NCBI RefSeq assembly: GCF_000165485.1
Contig: NC_014623.1
Location: forward strand, 10,124,893-10,188,892
DNA: 64,000 nucleotides
DNA from: Stigmatella aurantiaca DW4/3-1
GTDB lineage: Bacteria; Myxococcota; Myxococcia; Myxococcales; Myxococcaceae
Direction: 5' to 3'
Both the position numbers and the translations under genes were made by a program. How positions within the stretch are numbered: position 1 is the stretch's first letter; each line of letters begins with the position of its first letter. Below, in pieces: positions 7,934-16,901 of the stretch. The notes beneath the pieces are model-generated. The model saw only the letters and a list, made by a program, of their open reading frames with translations. It made no database searches and had not been told where the DNA came from.

Positions 7934-10498
7934 ATGGTCAATCGCTTGCTGTTCCGTCTGGGTACGGCGTGCTCGCTGTCCCTGTCGCTGGCCACCGCCC
8001 AGGCTCAACCGGCTCCCGCCGCGGCCCCCGCGGCCCAGGCCACGCCCGCCGCGGCCCCTCAATTCCTCACCGCCGTGACCTCCGTGCGTGCCCTGAACGA
8101 GGGCCTCGAGGCCCGCTCCGGCGAAGCCCTCCTGCGGGTCACCGCGCTTCGCGATGACGTGCTCCGGGTGCGCATCAGCCCCAGTGCCACGCTGCCGGAA
8201 GATGCCTCCTGGGCCGTGCTGCCCGAGTCCCGCACGCGCCGCACCCAGGTCACCGCCCTGCCCGACACGGCGCAGGCCGCGGGCTTCCAGACGGCCGCCC
8301 TCGAGGTGCGCCTGGAGAAGAACCCGCTGCGGCTGGTCATCCTGGACCGTCAGGGCCAGGTCCTCTCCGCCGATGCCCTGAACCGCCCCACGCAGTTCGT
8401 GGGGGGCGGCTTCCAGGTCACCAAGGAGATGCCCCTGGACGAGCACTACTTCGGCCTCGGCGACAAGCCCGGCCCGCTCGACCGCCGGGACATGGCCTTC
8501 ACCATGTGGAACACCGACGCCTACCGCCACCAGGAGTCGACCGACCCCCTCTACAAGAGCATCCCCTTCTTCATGGCGGTGCGGGCTGGGCGCAGCCACG
8601 GCATCCTGCTCGACAACACGTGGCGCTCGAACTTCAACTTCGGCAAGCAGTGGCACGACGCCTACTCCTTCGGCTCGGATGGCGGCCCGCTGGACTACTA
8701 CGTCCTGTATGGCCCCTCGCCGAAGAAGGTCCTCGAGGCCTATGCCTTCCTCACGGGCCCCTCGCCGCTGCCGCCGCTCTGGGCGCTGGGCTTCCAGCAG
8801 TCGCGCTTCAGCTACGAGCCCGAGTCCCAGGTGCGCGAGATTGCCTCGCGGCTGCGCTCGGACCGCATCCCCTCGGACACCATCTTCCTGGACATCGACT
8901 TCCAGGTGCAGAAGCGGCCCTTCACCATCGACAAGGCGAAGTTCCCGGACTTCGCCGGCATGCTGAAGGACCTCCACCAGCAGAATTTCCACATCGTCAC
9001 CGTCACGGACTTGCACGTCCCGGCCCTGCCCAACGCGGGCTACGCGCCATATGACACGGGCATCGCGGGCAACCACTTCATCCACAACCCGGACGGCAGC
9101 ATCTTCACCGGCCCGGTGTGGCCAGGCCCCTCGGCCTTCCCGGACTTCACACGGGCGCCCACGCGCGCCTGGTGGGGCGCGCTGCACAAGGACTTCGTGA
9201 AGCTGGGCGTGGACGGGTTCTGGAACGACATGAACGAGCCCTCGGTCTTCGAGACGCCCCTGAAGACCATGCCCCGCGAGTCCGTGCACCGCATCGAAGA
9301 GCCGGGCTTCGCCCCCCGCAGCGCCACGCACGCGGAGCTGCACAACGTGCTGGGCACGCAGAACGCGCGCGCCACCTATGACGGGCTCTTGAAGCTGAAG
9401 CCCGACGAGCGCCCCTTCGTGCTGACGCGCGCCACGTACGCGGGCGGCCAGCGCTACGCCATCACCTGGACGGGGGACAACAGCGCGACCTGGAACCACC
9501 TGCGCTTGAGCACGCCCATGCTCCTGAACCTGGGCCTGAGCGGCTTTGCCTTCGCGGGCGTGGACTCAGGGGGGTTCTCGGGCTCGCCCTCGCCGGAGCT
9601 CTTGACGCGCTGGACGCAGGTGGCCGCGTTCAACCCGCTGCACCGCAACCACTCCGAAAAGTACATGGCGCCCCACGAGGTGTGGGCCAATGGCCCGGGG
9701 CCCCTGGCCGTGCGCCGCGCCGCCATCGAGACGCGCTACCGGCTGATGCCCTACCTCTACACGCTGGCGGAGGAGACCTCGCGCACGGGCATTCCGATGA
9801 TGCGGCCCCTGTTCCTCGAGTTCCCCGACGCGGCGGCGGACAAGCACCCGCTGGACCTGTGGGCGGGCAACCAGTTCCTGCTGGGCCGGAGCCTCATGGT
9901 GGTGCCGCCGCCCTACGCCGATGCGCTGGACGCGTACCGGCCCACGCTGCCGCAGGTGGAGTGGTTCGACTTCTGGACGGGGAAGAAGGTGGTGAAGGAG
10001 AAGGAGAACGCCACGGACCCGGACACCAAGCCGCTGGTCGCGCCGAAAATCACCCCCACGCTCGAGGTGCTGCCGGTGTTCGTGCGCGCGGGCAGCATCC
10101 TGCCGCTGCAACCGCTGGTGCAGAGCACCAACGAGAAGCCGCAGGGCCCGCTGGAGCTGCGCGTCTACCCAGGCCCCGATTGCCAGGGCAGCCTGTACGT
10201 GGATGACGGCCGGACCTTCGCGTACAAGAAGGGCGCCTTCCTGCGGCAGGAGTTCACCTGCGAGGCGAGCGACGGGAACGTGCGGGTGAAGCTGGCCCCG
10301 CCCACGGGCAAGTACGCGCCGTGGTGGAAGAGCTTCGAGGTGGTGGTCTACGACTGGGCCTCGGAGGGCGCCACGGCCACGCTGGCCTCGGGCGGCAAGC
10401 TCGCCGCGCGCTACGACGCCCCCTCGCGCACCGTGCGCATCACCGTGCCGGCCACCGCACAAGGCGCGGAGCTGCGCCTGACGAAGGCGGCCCCGTAA
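7934..10498 (+). CDS. Secreted glycoside hydrolase family 31 (alpha-glucosidase type)
   Basis: 854 aa. A signal peptide (SLSLSLATAQAQ, cleavage near residue 25) leads into an Ala/Pro-rich linker. It is followed by the GH31 N-terminal beta-sandwich (YFGLGDKPGPLDRRD at about residue 174), the TIM barrel, and C-terminal beta domains. The catalytic nucleophile is Asp432 in GFWNDMNEPS, and the acid/base is Asp515 in TWTGDNSATW. DIDF at about residue 320 is the substrate-binding DXD-like strand of the family. It probably cleaves alpha-linked glucosides, or related alpha-glycans, outside the cytoplasm; the exact specificity (glucosidase or xylosidase) cannot be read from sequence. It is monocistronic and ends before a strong hairpin. 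Confidence 0.93.
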   Translation: MVNRLLFRLGTACSLSLSLATAQAQPAPAAAPAAQATPAAAPQFLTAVTSVRALNEGLEARSGEALLRVTALRDDVLRVRISPSATLPEDASWAVLPESRTRRTQVTALPDTAQAAGFQTAALEVRLEKNPLRLVILDRQGQVLSADALNRPTQFVGGGFQVTKEMPLDEHYFGLGDKPGPLDRRDMAFTMWNTDAYRHQESTDPLYKSIPFFMAVRAGRSHGILLDNTWRSNFNFGKQWHDAYSFGSDGGPLDYYVLYGPSPKKVLEAYAFLTGPSPLPPLWALGFQQSRFSYEPESQVREIASRLRSDRIPSDTIFLDIDFQVQKRPFTIDKAKFPDFAGMLKDLHQQNFHIVTVTDLHVPALPNAGYAPYDTGIAGNHFIHNPDGSIFTGPVWPGPSAFPDFTRAPTRAWWGALHKDFVKLGVDGFWNDMNEPSVFETPLKTMPRESVHRIEEPGFAPRSATHAELHNVLGTQNARATYDGLLKLKPDERPFVLTRATYAGGQRYAITWTGDNSATWNHLRLSTPMLLNLGLSGFAFAGVDSGGFSGSPSPELLTRWTQVAAFNPLHRNHSEKYMAPHEVWANGPGPLAVRRAAIETRYRLMPYLYTLAEETSRTGIPMMRPLFLEFPDAAADKHPLDLWAGNQFLLGRSLMVVPPPYADALDAYRPTLPQVEWFDFWTGKKVVKEKENATDPDTKPLVAPKITPTLEVLPVFVRAGSILPLQPLVQSTNEKPQGPLELRVYPGPDCQGSLYVDDGRTFAYKKGAFLRQEFTCEASDGNVRVKLAPPTGKYAPWWKSFEVVVYDWASEGATATLASGGKLAARYDAPSRTVRITVPATAQGAELRLTKAAP

Positions 10499-10517
10499 GG
10501 CGAGACAACGCCACGAT

Positions 10518-10558
10518 CTCTTGCTGCCTCCTTCTGTCTTGAGGGGAGGCAGCAAGAG
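10518..10558 (+). terminator. Strong stem-loop after GH31 gene
   Basis: A perfect 14-bp stem, CTCTTGCTGCCTCC paired with GGAGGCAGCAAGAG, around a 13-nt loop starts 20 bp after the stop codon. There is no T-tract, but the position and perfect stem favour a terminator or mRNA 3'-end stabiliser. Confidence 0.65.
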
Positions 10559-10800
10559 TCCGCGGCAGGCGCGGGGCCAGCAGTCCCCTGGGGACCTTGC
10601 GGCGCTCATCCTTCGGAGGGTGTTAGAGCTCCTAACAAAAGGAAGGTTTGAGGTTCCGGAAGAAGATGAGGCAGCCGCTCAGAACAAGGAAGCCGAAGTG
10701 GACCTCGTCGCGCGGCTCATCGCGCACGCGCAGACGCTTCTGGTCGAACTCTGAATGCACGAGTCGTGGACCAGCCGGAAACAAGCAGGGGGGCGGACAT

Positions 10801-11150
10801 GGAATGGATGGGGCTTGCCGGACGAGTGAAGCAGGACCTGGAGCGGATGATGTCGTACGGCCTGCTGCCCCCGGGTGGATGGCTTCTCTCGGAGAACACG
10901 CTGGCCAAGGGGCGGTGACCCTGGAGAACCTGGGGTGGTGCTGGAGGGCCCGGGCGCCGCTCAACCGGAGAGACGCCACGGTGCTTCGAGTTGGCGGAGG
11001 AGGCCCGTTGGGACGACACCCCCGGCAGGTGGGCAGAGCTGGAGTTCGAGTTGCTGAGGCAAGCAGCCCGCGCGGTGGACCGCCCCGGACAAGCGCTGCT
11101 GCTGCAATCCCTGGAGCGCTCGTACCGGAGGAGAGGCTGCCGGAGGCGAA
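10801..11150 (+). pseudogene. Decayed GntR-family regulator fragment
   Basis: One frame reads LAGRVKQDLERMMSYGLL, then LLSENTLAKGR and a stop. Further pieces, AVTLENLG, then in other frames CFELAEEARWDD and ELEFELLRQAARAVDR, resemble the rest of a GntR regulator. The helix-turn-helix between SENTLAK and VTLENL is deleted; the same stretch survives in the related fragment at 58424. At least two frameshifts are present. It cannot make a working repressor. Confidence 0.5.
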
Positions 11151-11157
11151 GGGGCCC

Positions 11158-11182
11158 AACCTGTCTGCTTGCCCTACAGGTT
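11158..11182. repeat. Palindromic repeat AACCTGTC-N9-kACAGGTT, copy e
   Basis: A 25-bp imperfect palindrome, AACCTGTC then TGCTTGCCC then TACAGGTT. It is one of five related copies in the window (others at 25870, 25929, 40711 and 58659) and lies inside the defective element. Confidence 0.7.
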
Positions 11183-11418
11183 CGAGCCAACGGGTGCCCA
11201 CGGGGGGCCCCCACCCCCCTCTGGGCTTGGCCTTCAAGAGCGCCCAACCCAGGCTCTGATTTGTTAGGAGCTCCTAGCCTCCTTCCCGGTCTCGACCGAA
11301 TCTGAACCGAAGGTGTTCGATACCACGGGAGACTTCCGGGACTTCGGCGGGTCCACCAACCGGCTGAACCACAGACACCTGGTGGAAATCGCCGTTCACC
11401 TGCCGGCCCAATGCCTGA

Positions 11419-11777
11419 CTACTGCCCGCTGGCGGCGCTGTCCTGGACCGGCACGCTGGAGAGCACTGGGTCTTGGGCTCCTATTCCCAAGACATTGCAA
11501 CGCACGGTATTGACGAGCGTTCCACAGGCATCATAGATGGCCACGCCATAGCGCACTCCTACCTGACAGGAATAGCCTGAATCAGCACAGAAATTGATCC
11601 AGAGGCAGCGGCCCGTCTGGTATCCCTGAGAATCGACCTCACACCCAATGCTGAGCGCTTGCTGTTCCACATCTCCCTGGGAAAGTGGCGCCAACACCTC
11701 CCCCTCCGTTCCACCACATCCCCCAGGCCCACGGCAGCAGTGACCATCCAAAGCATCCAAGACTTCGAGCGAGTCAT
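11419..11777 (-). pseudogene. Frameshifted small lipoprotein
   Basis: An ATG at 11777 starts a signal-like MTRSKSWMLWMVTAAVGL. The frame then runs into DVVERRGR and stops early. In the neighbouring frame a Cys-rich protein continues (GCGGTEGEV, CEVDSQGYQTGRCLWINFC, CGTLVNTVRCNVLG) to a stop at 11419. One extra G in the G5 tract at 11720-11724 would join the two and create GLGGC, a lipobox directly before CGGTEGEV. So this looks like a roughly 118-aa lipoprotein broken, or phase-varied, at a homopolymer, or a sequencing indel. The mature domain, with six or more Cys, is not recognised. Confidence 0.5.
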
Positions 11778-12053
11778 GATGAGGCCTCCATTCAAGCAAC
11801 TCCTCTTGTCATCGCACATCTTTGAGCAAAAACCAAAGTCAACCCTCTTCGCGATGGAGCTTCATTGAATGCGCGGAGCAATGAAACATCGCACCTTCTA
11901 TGTGCGATTGGACACGAGCCGAAGATGGCATGCTGAACGATTGGCAGACCGCTTTCTGCATTTCGAATACGGTGAATGCGCTGTTCGGGTACGTGGCACC
12001 GGCCATGGGGGCGCCTGAGATGTCACAACTTCTTGCGACGCTGGGCGAGCATT

Positions 12054-12371
12054 TCACCCTACGAAGATCTCTGAGACCTCATCCCAGTCTACCTCGCTGA
12101 GTTCATCCAGAATGAACTCGATGCGTTCCAGAAGCCAGGCGTTTTTTGAATCGCCTGCCAGCATGGCTCGCAGCTTCTGGAGTTCATCCATCACCTCGAC
12201 CATCTCCTTCACGTCGAGGGTGGGCCCATTCTCGAACAGTGGAACCCACTTGAGGCTCAGCCTCTCCGACGCGGGAAGCCACACGGTGTGATACGCCCCT
12301 TGGGCGGCGACCGGAATGTGGAGATCATCTCGGCCTGGCGTCTTGAACTGGATGCGGATCGCGATGGCCAT
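12054..12371 (-). CDS. Hypothetical small acidic protein
   Basis: 105 aa, family not recognised. The N-terminal half is mixed beta (AIRIQFKTPGRDDLHIPV, then HTVWLPASERLSLKWVPLF). The C-terminal half is helical and strongly acidic: EMVEVMDELQKLRAML, then LLERIEFILDELSEVDWDEV. Small, acidic, single-domain proteins like this beside decayed genes are often immunity or antitoxin proteins, but that is inference only. The ATG at 12371 is preferred over an upstream in-frame start. It lies between the frameshifted lipoprotein and the pilY1 cluster, on the same strand. Confidence 0.6.
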   Translation of the reverse strand: MAIAIRIQFKTPGRDDLHIPVAAQGAYHTVWLPASERLSLKWVPLFENGPTLDVKEMVEVMDELQKLRAMLAGDSKNAWLLERIEFILDELSEVDWDEVSEIFVG

Positions 12372-12503
12372 CAGCGGCTCTCTTGAGCATGGCCCTCGGA
12401 GGCCCAATCCGGCAGACGCCGAAAGCCTTGGATCTCCGCCAGGGTGGGAACTTCGGCCGACCCTCGCTGAGTCACCCGTGCCTGGGGTGTGCGAGGTCCC
12501 CGC

Positions 12504-15500
12504 CTACGGGTCCACGGACACGGAGGTGAGCGGCAGGTTCCGGCTGGTGCCGTCTCTCAGGGCGGCCGGCGTGCTCAGGACCACCGAGGTGCGCGCCTGG
12601 CCCTCGGCCTCCAGCCTCAAAGGAATGACCTCGGGCGGACTGGAGGTGGAGGCGAAGCCGAGGAAGCGGGCCCGAGCCCCCTCCGGCCCCGAGAAGCCAG
12701 CCGCGCAGTGGGCCTTTCCGGTGAGCGGATCCGCCTGGTACAGGCGCGCGGTGTGCGTGGCTGATGCCCGGCCGCTCACCGACGACACGCCACGGGCCTC
12801 CAGCGAGTTCCAGAGCACACACCCATTCACCACGGCCGCCGAGGTGCTGGTGCGCTCGAAGGGGCGGGCATACGTCAGGGACCAACCCTTCCCCGAAGGC
12901 GAGGCTTCCACCTCACCGGGCGTCATCCCTCCCGAGGCATCGAACTGCCCCACGTCCTGGAGATCCGCGTCCGTGAGCATCTGACGCTCGAAGGCATCCG
13001 CCTCCTGGCTGGTGTTGAACGTGCGGGACGGCGCGCCGCCGTAGCTCGAGATGCCATAGAAGCGCTCGGCATAGGGGGGCACATCGCGGGCATAGCGAAA
13101 CGATGGCGCGAAGAAGTCCCTCCGGTAGCATTCCCAAAAGTTCGGCCCCCCCATGCACCGGTAATCATTCGTGAAGGGAGTCATCCCCCCCTGACAGACC
13201 CCATCGAGCCCATGGCTCGAGGTGAACCGCACCTGGGCACTCTGGCACGCGGGGCCCGGCGTCCCCGGCGTGTGCCCTCCTTGCAGGTAAGCCCAGCCGC
13301 CATAATGGGCCTCGGAGGACGCCGCGAGCTGCCCCCCCCGGTACACCTCGAGCGCATTGCTCACGGTGCACCCCTGCTCCGCGCAAGCACGCATATTCCC
13401 TGGACGGCAGACCGAGCGCTCCTCGGAGAGGTTCTGCCGGTCGCCCGTCCCCACGAAGGTCCTCAGCTCCCCTGTCTCCTGCCGCACCACGTTCGTGGCC
13501 ATGGAGGCGAACGGCCCCCGCAGCCGCTCTGGCGCTCCCGCCGGACTTGCCACGCGGAACGCTCGCGCCGCATGCCAGTTGTCCACCCGCTGCGTGGCGG
13601 CATTCCAGTGCCCCGGATTCCAGAAGCGCGCCACCCAAAGCTGCCCTCCGTAATCCCCCACCGTCGCCGTGTCGAAAAGCTCGTCCCGCTCCAGGCTGCC
13701 CACGTAGAGGTTGTCCACATCGGCCAGCGCCACCCCCGCCGAGAAGGGGTAGAGCAGTTGCTCCGAGCGCCGCTGGCCATCCCCGAGGAAGAAGCTCCAC
13801 ACCGTGTGACCCGTGGCCAGATCCACCATCGCCAGGCCCCGGCCCCGCATCTGGTAGGGATCATACCCGCCATTGAGCGCCACCACCCACCGCTCGCGGG
13901 CGGAGACCTCATCGAACGAGCGCGACATCCCAGCGCTCACCGCGGGCATGCCCCGCAGGGCCCCGAGCGCGTCATCCGCCTGCTGCGTCAGGGCCACCGC
14001 GCCCAGGGGCGGCGCCTGCGGGGAGAAGTGGCTGACGCTCTGGCCTACCTGGAGTGCCAGCACGTCGCACGGCTGGGGCCACATCCACAGAAACGAGCCC
14101 CGGGTGTTGGGAAGACGCGGGGCGTTGGGCAGATCCGGCGCCAGCAGATCCGTCAGATCCAGCGCGAAGTGGTGCACCCCGCCCTGGCCCGAGCCCACCA
14201 CCGCCACCGTGCGGTACTCCATCCACTGCTTGCGGCCATCCCGCGCGGCCCCGGCGCCCACCCCGTCCATCCACACCTCGCGCACCATGGGGGTGCCGTC
14301 CACGAAGGTGGCCTGCTTGCCCACGTTGGGGAGCATCTTGGACAGCATGTCTGGGGGCACGAAGGCCCACAACTCCTGTCCCGTGCCCATGTCGTAGTTC
14401 CCGAGCCCCGTCCCCGGCGCCGTGGAGACAAAGCGGCCGTGGTGGAAGGCGTGCAACAGGCCTCCGCTGGAGCCCATCAGGAGGATCTGGTCCCGCTGGC
14501 CCGTCTCGAAGCGGTACTTGTCATAGGCATCCGCGTTGGCATTGCCCGGAATCAGGTAGCCGTCCTGCAACGGCGTGGCACCGGCGTAGAGCGCCCGCGT
14601 GCACTGTGGCGAGGAGCCGCACTGCGCCCTGGGCACCGGCGGCCCCACGGCGATGGGCGAGGCGTGGAGACTGCCTTGCAGCAGGAAGGGACGGTCCAAG
14701 CCGCGCCGGGAAGGCTCTCGGTTCAAGGCGTCCGCGCCGCGATACCAGCGGATGATGAGCCGGGCACACTCGAGCGGCGTGATGGCGGGAAGGACGCCGT
14801 AAAACCGATCGCACTCAACGGGGAACGCGGTCGGGTGGATGCCGAGGGACTCCATCAGCACGCCCGCGTTGGCCTCGGAGAACTCCACGGGCGTGTCCTG
14901 GTGGTCCAGCTTCCCATCCCCGTTGCCATCGACGAGGGTGAAGATGCGCCGTTCCTTCCAACGCGCCGTGGGCGAGGCATCCGGCTTGAGCACCTGGCCG
15001 GCCTCCCAATACGGCTTGGCGGGTACAGCCACGTTGTCGCGAGTGACGAAGGCACCTTCGGCCGTCTCCACCACCGGCTTGGAAACGGCGTCCAGCAGAT
15101 GCAGGTCGTCGCAATCTCTATCGGCGTTGAGATCCCCCGGCTGAGGGAAGGGCGCGGACGGGACACACCCGAGTTCCCGCTCGAACTTGTGCTGGAACCG
15201 GTAGAGAAACCCTTGCCGTGGCCGGGGGTCTTCGGGGTCGAACATGCGCGTGCGGGGCAGGACGGCCGCGGCGACGCCGCCTCTTCTCGGGAGGGCCAGG
15301 GCCGGCGAGGCGAGCGCCGTGGTGCGCCGTATGTCCTGGGCTGCGATGGCGTTCAGAATGGCATTCGTGAGGCTGGCCGCATCATCCGCCGTGGCATAGA
15401 GCCCTTTCCCCACGTCCGCGGTGTTCTTCAACAGGTTGCTGTCGATCCCGAAGCCAATGGTATGCACCCGGAGGCTCTGCTGCCCGCTGGTGTCGAGGTC

Positions 15501-16754
15501 CCCGGCCACGGGGGGGAAGTTCATGTGAAGATCCGAGCTGGCCAACAGCTTCGCCACATCGTCGAGCAGGTAATGGTTGGCATTGGCGCCCTGATCCGGG
15601 CACGGCCGCGAGGCGGGGCAATGGACAGGGCCCCCATTGCGCGAGCGGATCCTGCTGACGACGAGGCTGGAGAGGCTGTCGTTCGCGGGCTCGCCATCGG
15701 CGAGCAGGATGACCGCGTTGGCCTGGTGCCCCCAGCAGACCGACCGGATCTCCGAAAAAAGCATCTCGTTCTTGAAGTCATCCGGATAGCTGTAATTGGA
15801 GGGACTGCTTCCAAAGCCAAACACGTCCCGGTACACGCTGGGGTCCGAGGTGAAGTAATAGCCCGTGTTGAGCAGGGCCCGCGCCAGGGGCGTTCCACTC
15901 TGGAAGGACAGGGCGTTGATGCCCTGGATGAACTCCGCACGGTGAACGCCGAAGGCGCCCGGATCCGCGAGGCTCTCTTGGCACCCGGGCCGCAGCCTCT
16001 TCACGTTCGTGGAGGCGGTGCCGTTGAGGACGCTGAATCCCACGCGCGCCCCGCGAAGGGTCTGGAGGACGCGCTTGAGCACCGCCCGGGCCGTCACGTA
16101 CTTGGGGGGATTGAAATTGAGGAAGCGGCCCCAGAGGACGAAACGGGGGTGGGTCGGCCCGGAGTCGTTCGCATTGAACGCCATGAAGTACCCGCGCGTG
16201 CCCAGACACTGCAAGCACTTGAGATACTGGGCTGCGTTGACCGTGCTCCACTGAGGCACCACGCCCTGGCAAGCCGCCTGCTGGGTGCTCCACTGAGCCG
16301 GGGGGCTGTTCTGGGTTCCCCATGCCCCCATCACATAATACTTGTTGTCCTGAAACAGATTGGGAAACCCCTGGTCCGAGCCAATCCAGGTGCCCTGGTC
16401 CGGGACTGGGTACTGAAGACCAGGCTGCCACCCCCGGCTGTCCGCGAAAGCGTTCAGCGTGGGATTCTCACATCCGTTCACGGTGGCGTCGTAGAACGCC
16501 TTGTAATTGCTTGCATCGACCTGGGGCAGATCCGCCATGGAGGGCGTCGCACCGAGGATGAAGTGAATGTTGGGAGGCGGCGCCCAGGAGCGGAAGAACC
16601 GCTCATCGCCCGGAGGCTCGGTGTTGAGCAGCACATCCTCGATGAGGGATGTGGTGAGCTGACAGCAAGCAGGGCTGTTCTCGGACGACCCCAATTGCGC
16701 GGACGCCGCTCCCACGGCCCCCAGCAACATCCAACCCAGAAACCAACGCTTCAC
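12504..16754 (-). CDS. pilY1: PilY1-like type IV pilus protein, copy A (degenerate MIDAS)
   Basis: 1416 aa, with a GTG start chosen because VKRWFLGWMLLGAVGAASAQ aligns with the signal peptides of the two upstream paralogues, and TGGGGG lies ahead of it. After the signal peptide comes SPACCQLTTSLI, then a von Willebrand A domain (about 62-480) and the C-terminal PilC/PilY1 beta-propeller (ILLMGSSGGLLHAFHHG, ELWAFVPPDML, QGGVHHFALDLTDL). A calcium-loop motif DGNGDGKLD lies near residue 606. PilY1 proteins sit at the pilus tip and act in adhesion and pilus assembly. Here the metal-site motif reads GATPS instead of DTSGS, so the vWA domain probably cannot bind metal. It is last in the tandem array. 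Confidence 0.9.
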   Translation of the reverse strand: MKRWFLGWMLLGAVGAASAQLGSSENSPACCQLTTSLIEDVLLNTEPPGDERFFRSWAPPPNIHFILGATPSMADLPQVDASNYKAFYDATVNGCENPTLNAFADSRGWQPGLQYPVPDQGTWIGSDQGFPNLFQDNKYYVMGAWGTQNSPPAQWSTQQAACQGVVPQWSTVNAAQYLKCLQCLGTRGYFMAFNANDSGPTHPRFVLWGRFLNFNPPKYVTARAVLKRVLQTLRGARVGFSVLNGTASTNVKRLRPGCQESLADPGAFGVHRAEFIQGINALSFQSGTPLARALLNTGYYFTSDPSVYRDVFGFGSSPSNYSYPDDFKNEMLFSEIRSVCWGHQANAVILLADGEPANDSLSSLVVSRIRSRNGGPVHCPASRPCPDQGANANHYLLDDVAKLLASSDLHMNFPPVAGDLDTSGQQSLRVHTIGFGIDSNLLKNTADVGKGLYATADDAASLTNAILNAIAAQDIRRTTALASPALALPRRGGVAAAVLPRTRMFDPEDPRPRQGFLYRFQHKFERELGCVPSAPFPQPGDLNADRDCDDLHLLDAVSKPVVETAEGAFVTRDNVAVPAKPYWEAGQVLKPDASPTARWKERRIFTLVDGNGDGKLDHQDTPVEFSEANAGVLMESLGIHPTAFPVECDRFYGVLPAITPLECARLIIRWYRGADALNREPSRRGLDRPFLLQGSLHASPIAVGPPVPRAQCGSSPQCTRALYAGATPLQDGYLIPGNANADAYDKYRFETGQRDQILLMGSSGGLLHAFHHGRFVSTAPGTGLGNYDMGTGQELWAFVPPDMLSKMLPNVGKQATFVDGTPMVREVWMDGVGAGAARDGRKQWMEYRTVAVVGSGQGGVHHFALDLTDLLAPDLPNAPRLPNTRGSFLWMWPQPCDVLALQVGQSVSHFSPQAPPLGAVALTQQADDALGALRGMPAVSAGMSRSFDEVSARERWVVALNGGYDPYQMRGRGLAMVDLATGHTVWSFFLGDGQRRSEQLLYPFSAGVALADVDNLYVGSLERDELFDTATVGDYGGQLWVARFWNPGHWNAATQRVDNWHAARAFRVASPAGAPERLRGPFASMATNVVRQETGELRTFVGTGDRQNLSEERSVCRPGNMRACAEQGCTVSNALEVYRGGQLAASSEAHYGGWAYLQGGHTPGTPGPACQSAQVRFTSSHGLDGVCQGGMTPFTNDYRCMGGPNFWECYRRDFFAPSFRYARDVPPYAERFYGISSYGGAPSRTFNTSQEADAFERQMLTDADLQDVGQFDASGGMTPGEVEASPSGKGWSLTYARPFERTSTSAAVVNGCVLWNSLEARGVSSVSGRASATHTARLYQADPLTGKAHCAAGFSGPEGARARFLGFASTSSPPEVIPLRLEAEGQARTSVVLSTPAALRDGTSRNLPLTSVSVDP

Positions 16755-16813
16755 GGCAGACCCCCAGCAAGACAGGCTCCGCCGGATAACGAAGTTTTCA
16801 ACTTCCAACAAGT

Positions 16814-16833
16814 GCCCCGCGTTCCAGCGGGGC
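16814..16833 (-). promoter_or_regulatory. Hairpin in leader of pilY1 copy A
   Basis: A 7-bp stem GCCCCGC/GCGGGGC with a 6-nt loop lies 60 bp upstream of the copy A start. Together with the terminator-like hairpin just before it, it may limit read-through from copy B. Confidence 0.35.
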
Positions 16834-16852
16834 GTTCCACGATTCTCAGAAA

Positions 16853-16875
16853 ATGCTCACGCGGAGCGTGAGCAT
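16853..16875 (-). terminator. Terminator-like hairpin after pilY1 copy B
   Basis: On the minus strand a perfect 10-bp stem, ATGCTCACGC paired with GCGTGAGCAT, with a 3-nt loop is followed by TTTC. It starts 26 bp after the stop codon of copy B. This is the most typical intrinsic terminator seen in the window. Confidence 0.6.
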
Positions 16876-16901
16876 GTCTGGGTTTACCGTTGTCCCTGGA
16901 G

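Larger units (their letters stand above)
10626..11273. mobile_element. Defective IS5-like element enclosing GntR fragment
   Basis: Perfect 14-bp inverted ends GAGCTCCTAACAAA lie at 10626-10639 and 11260-11273. They resemble the ends of the intact IS at 58875 (GAGCGCCTAACAAAAGT). The first 130 bp match the transposase 3' end of that IS (same order: GAACAAGGA, GCCGAAGTGGAC, ATCGCGCACGCGCAGACG). The rest of the transposase is absent; in its place is a decayed GntR-regulator remnant. Flanking trinucleotides are TTA and CTA, so no exact target duplication remains. Confidence 0.65.

Noticed and set aside
11900-12100. 66-codon plus-strand frame between the lipoprotein and hypothetical gene
   Set aside because: No ribosome site, no domain, and it overlaps the 3' end of the better-supported minus-strand gene.
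13212-16871. Long plus-strand frames opposite the pilY1 genes
   Set aside because: Antisense shadows of high-GC coding sequence, with His/Arg-rich composition and no domains.
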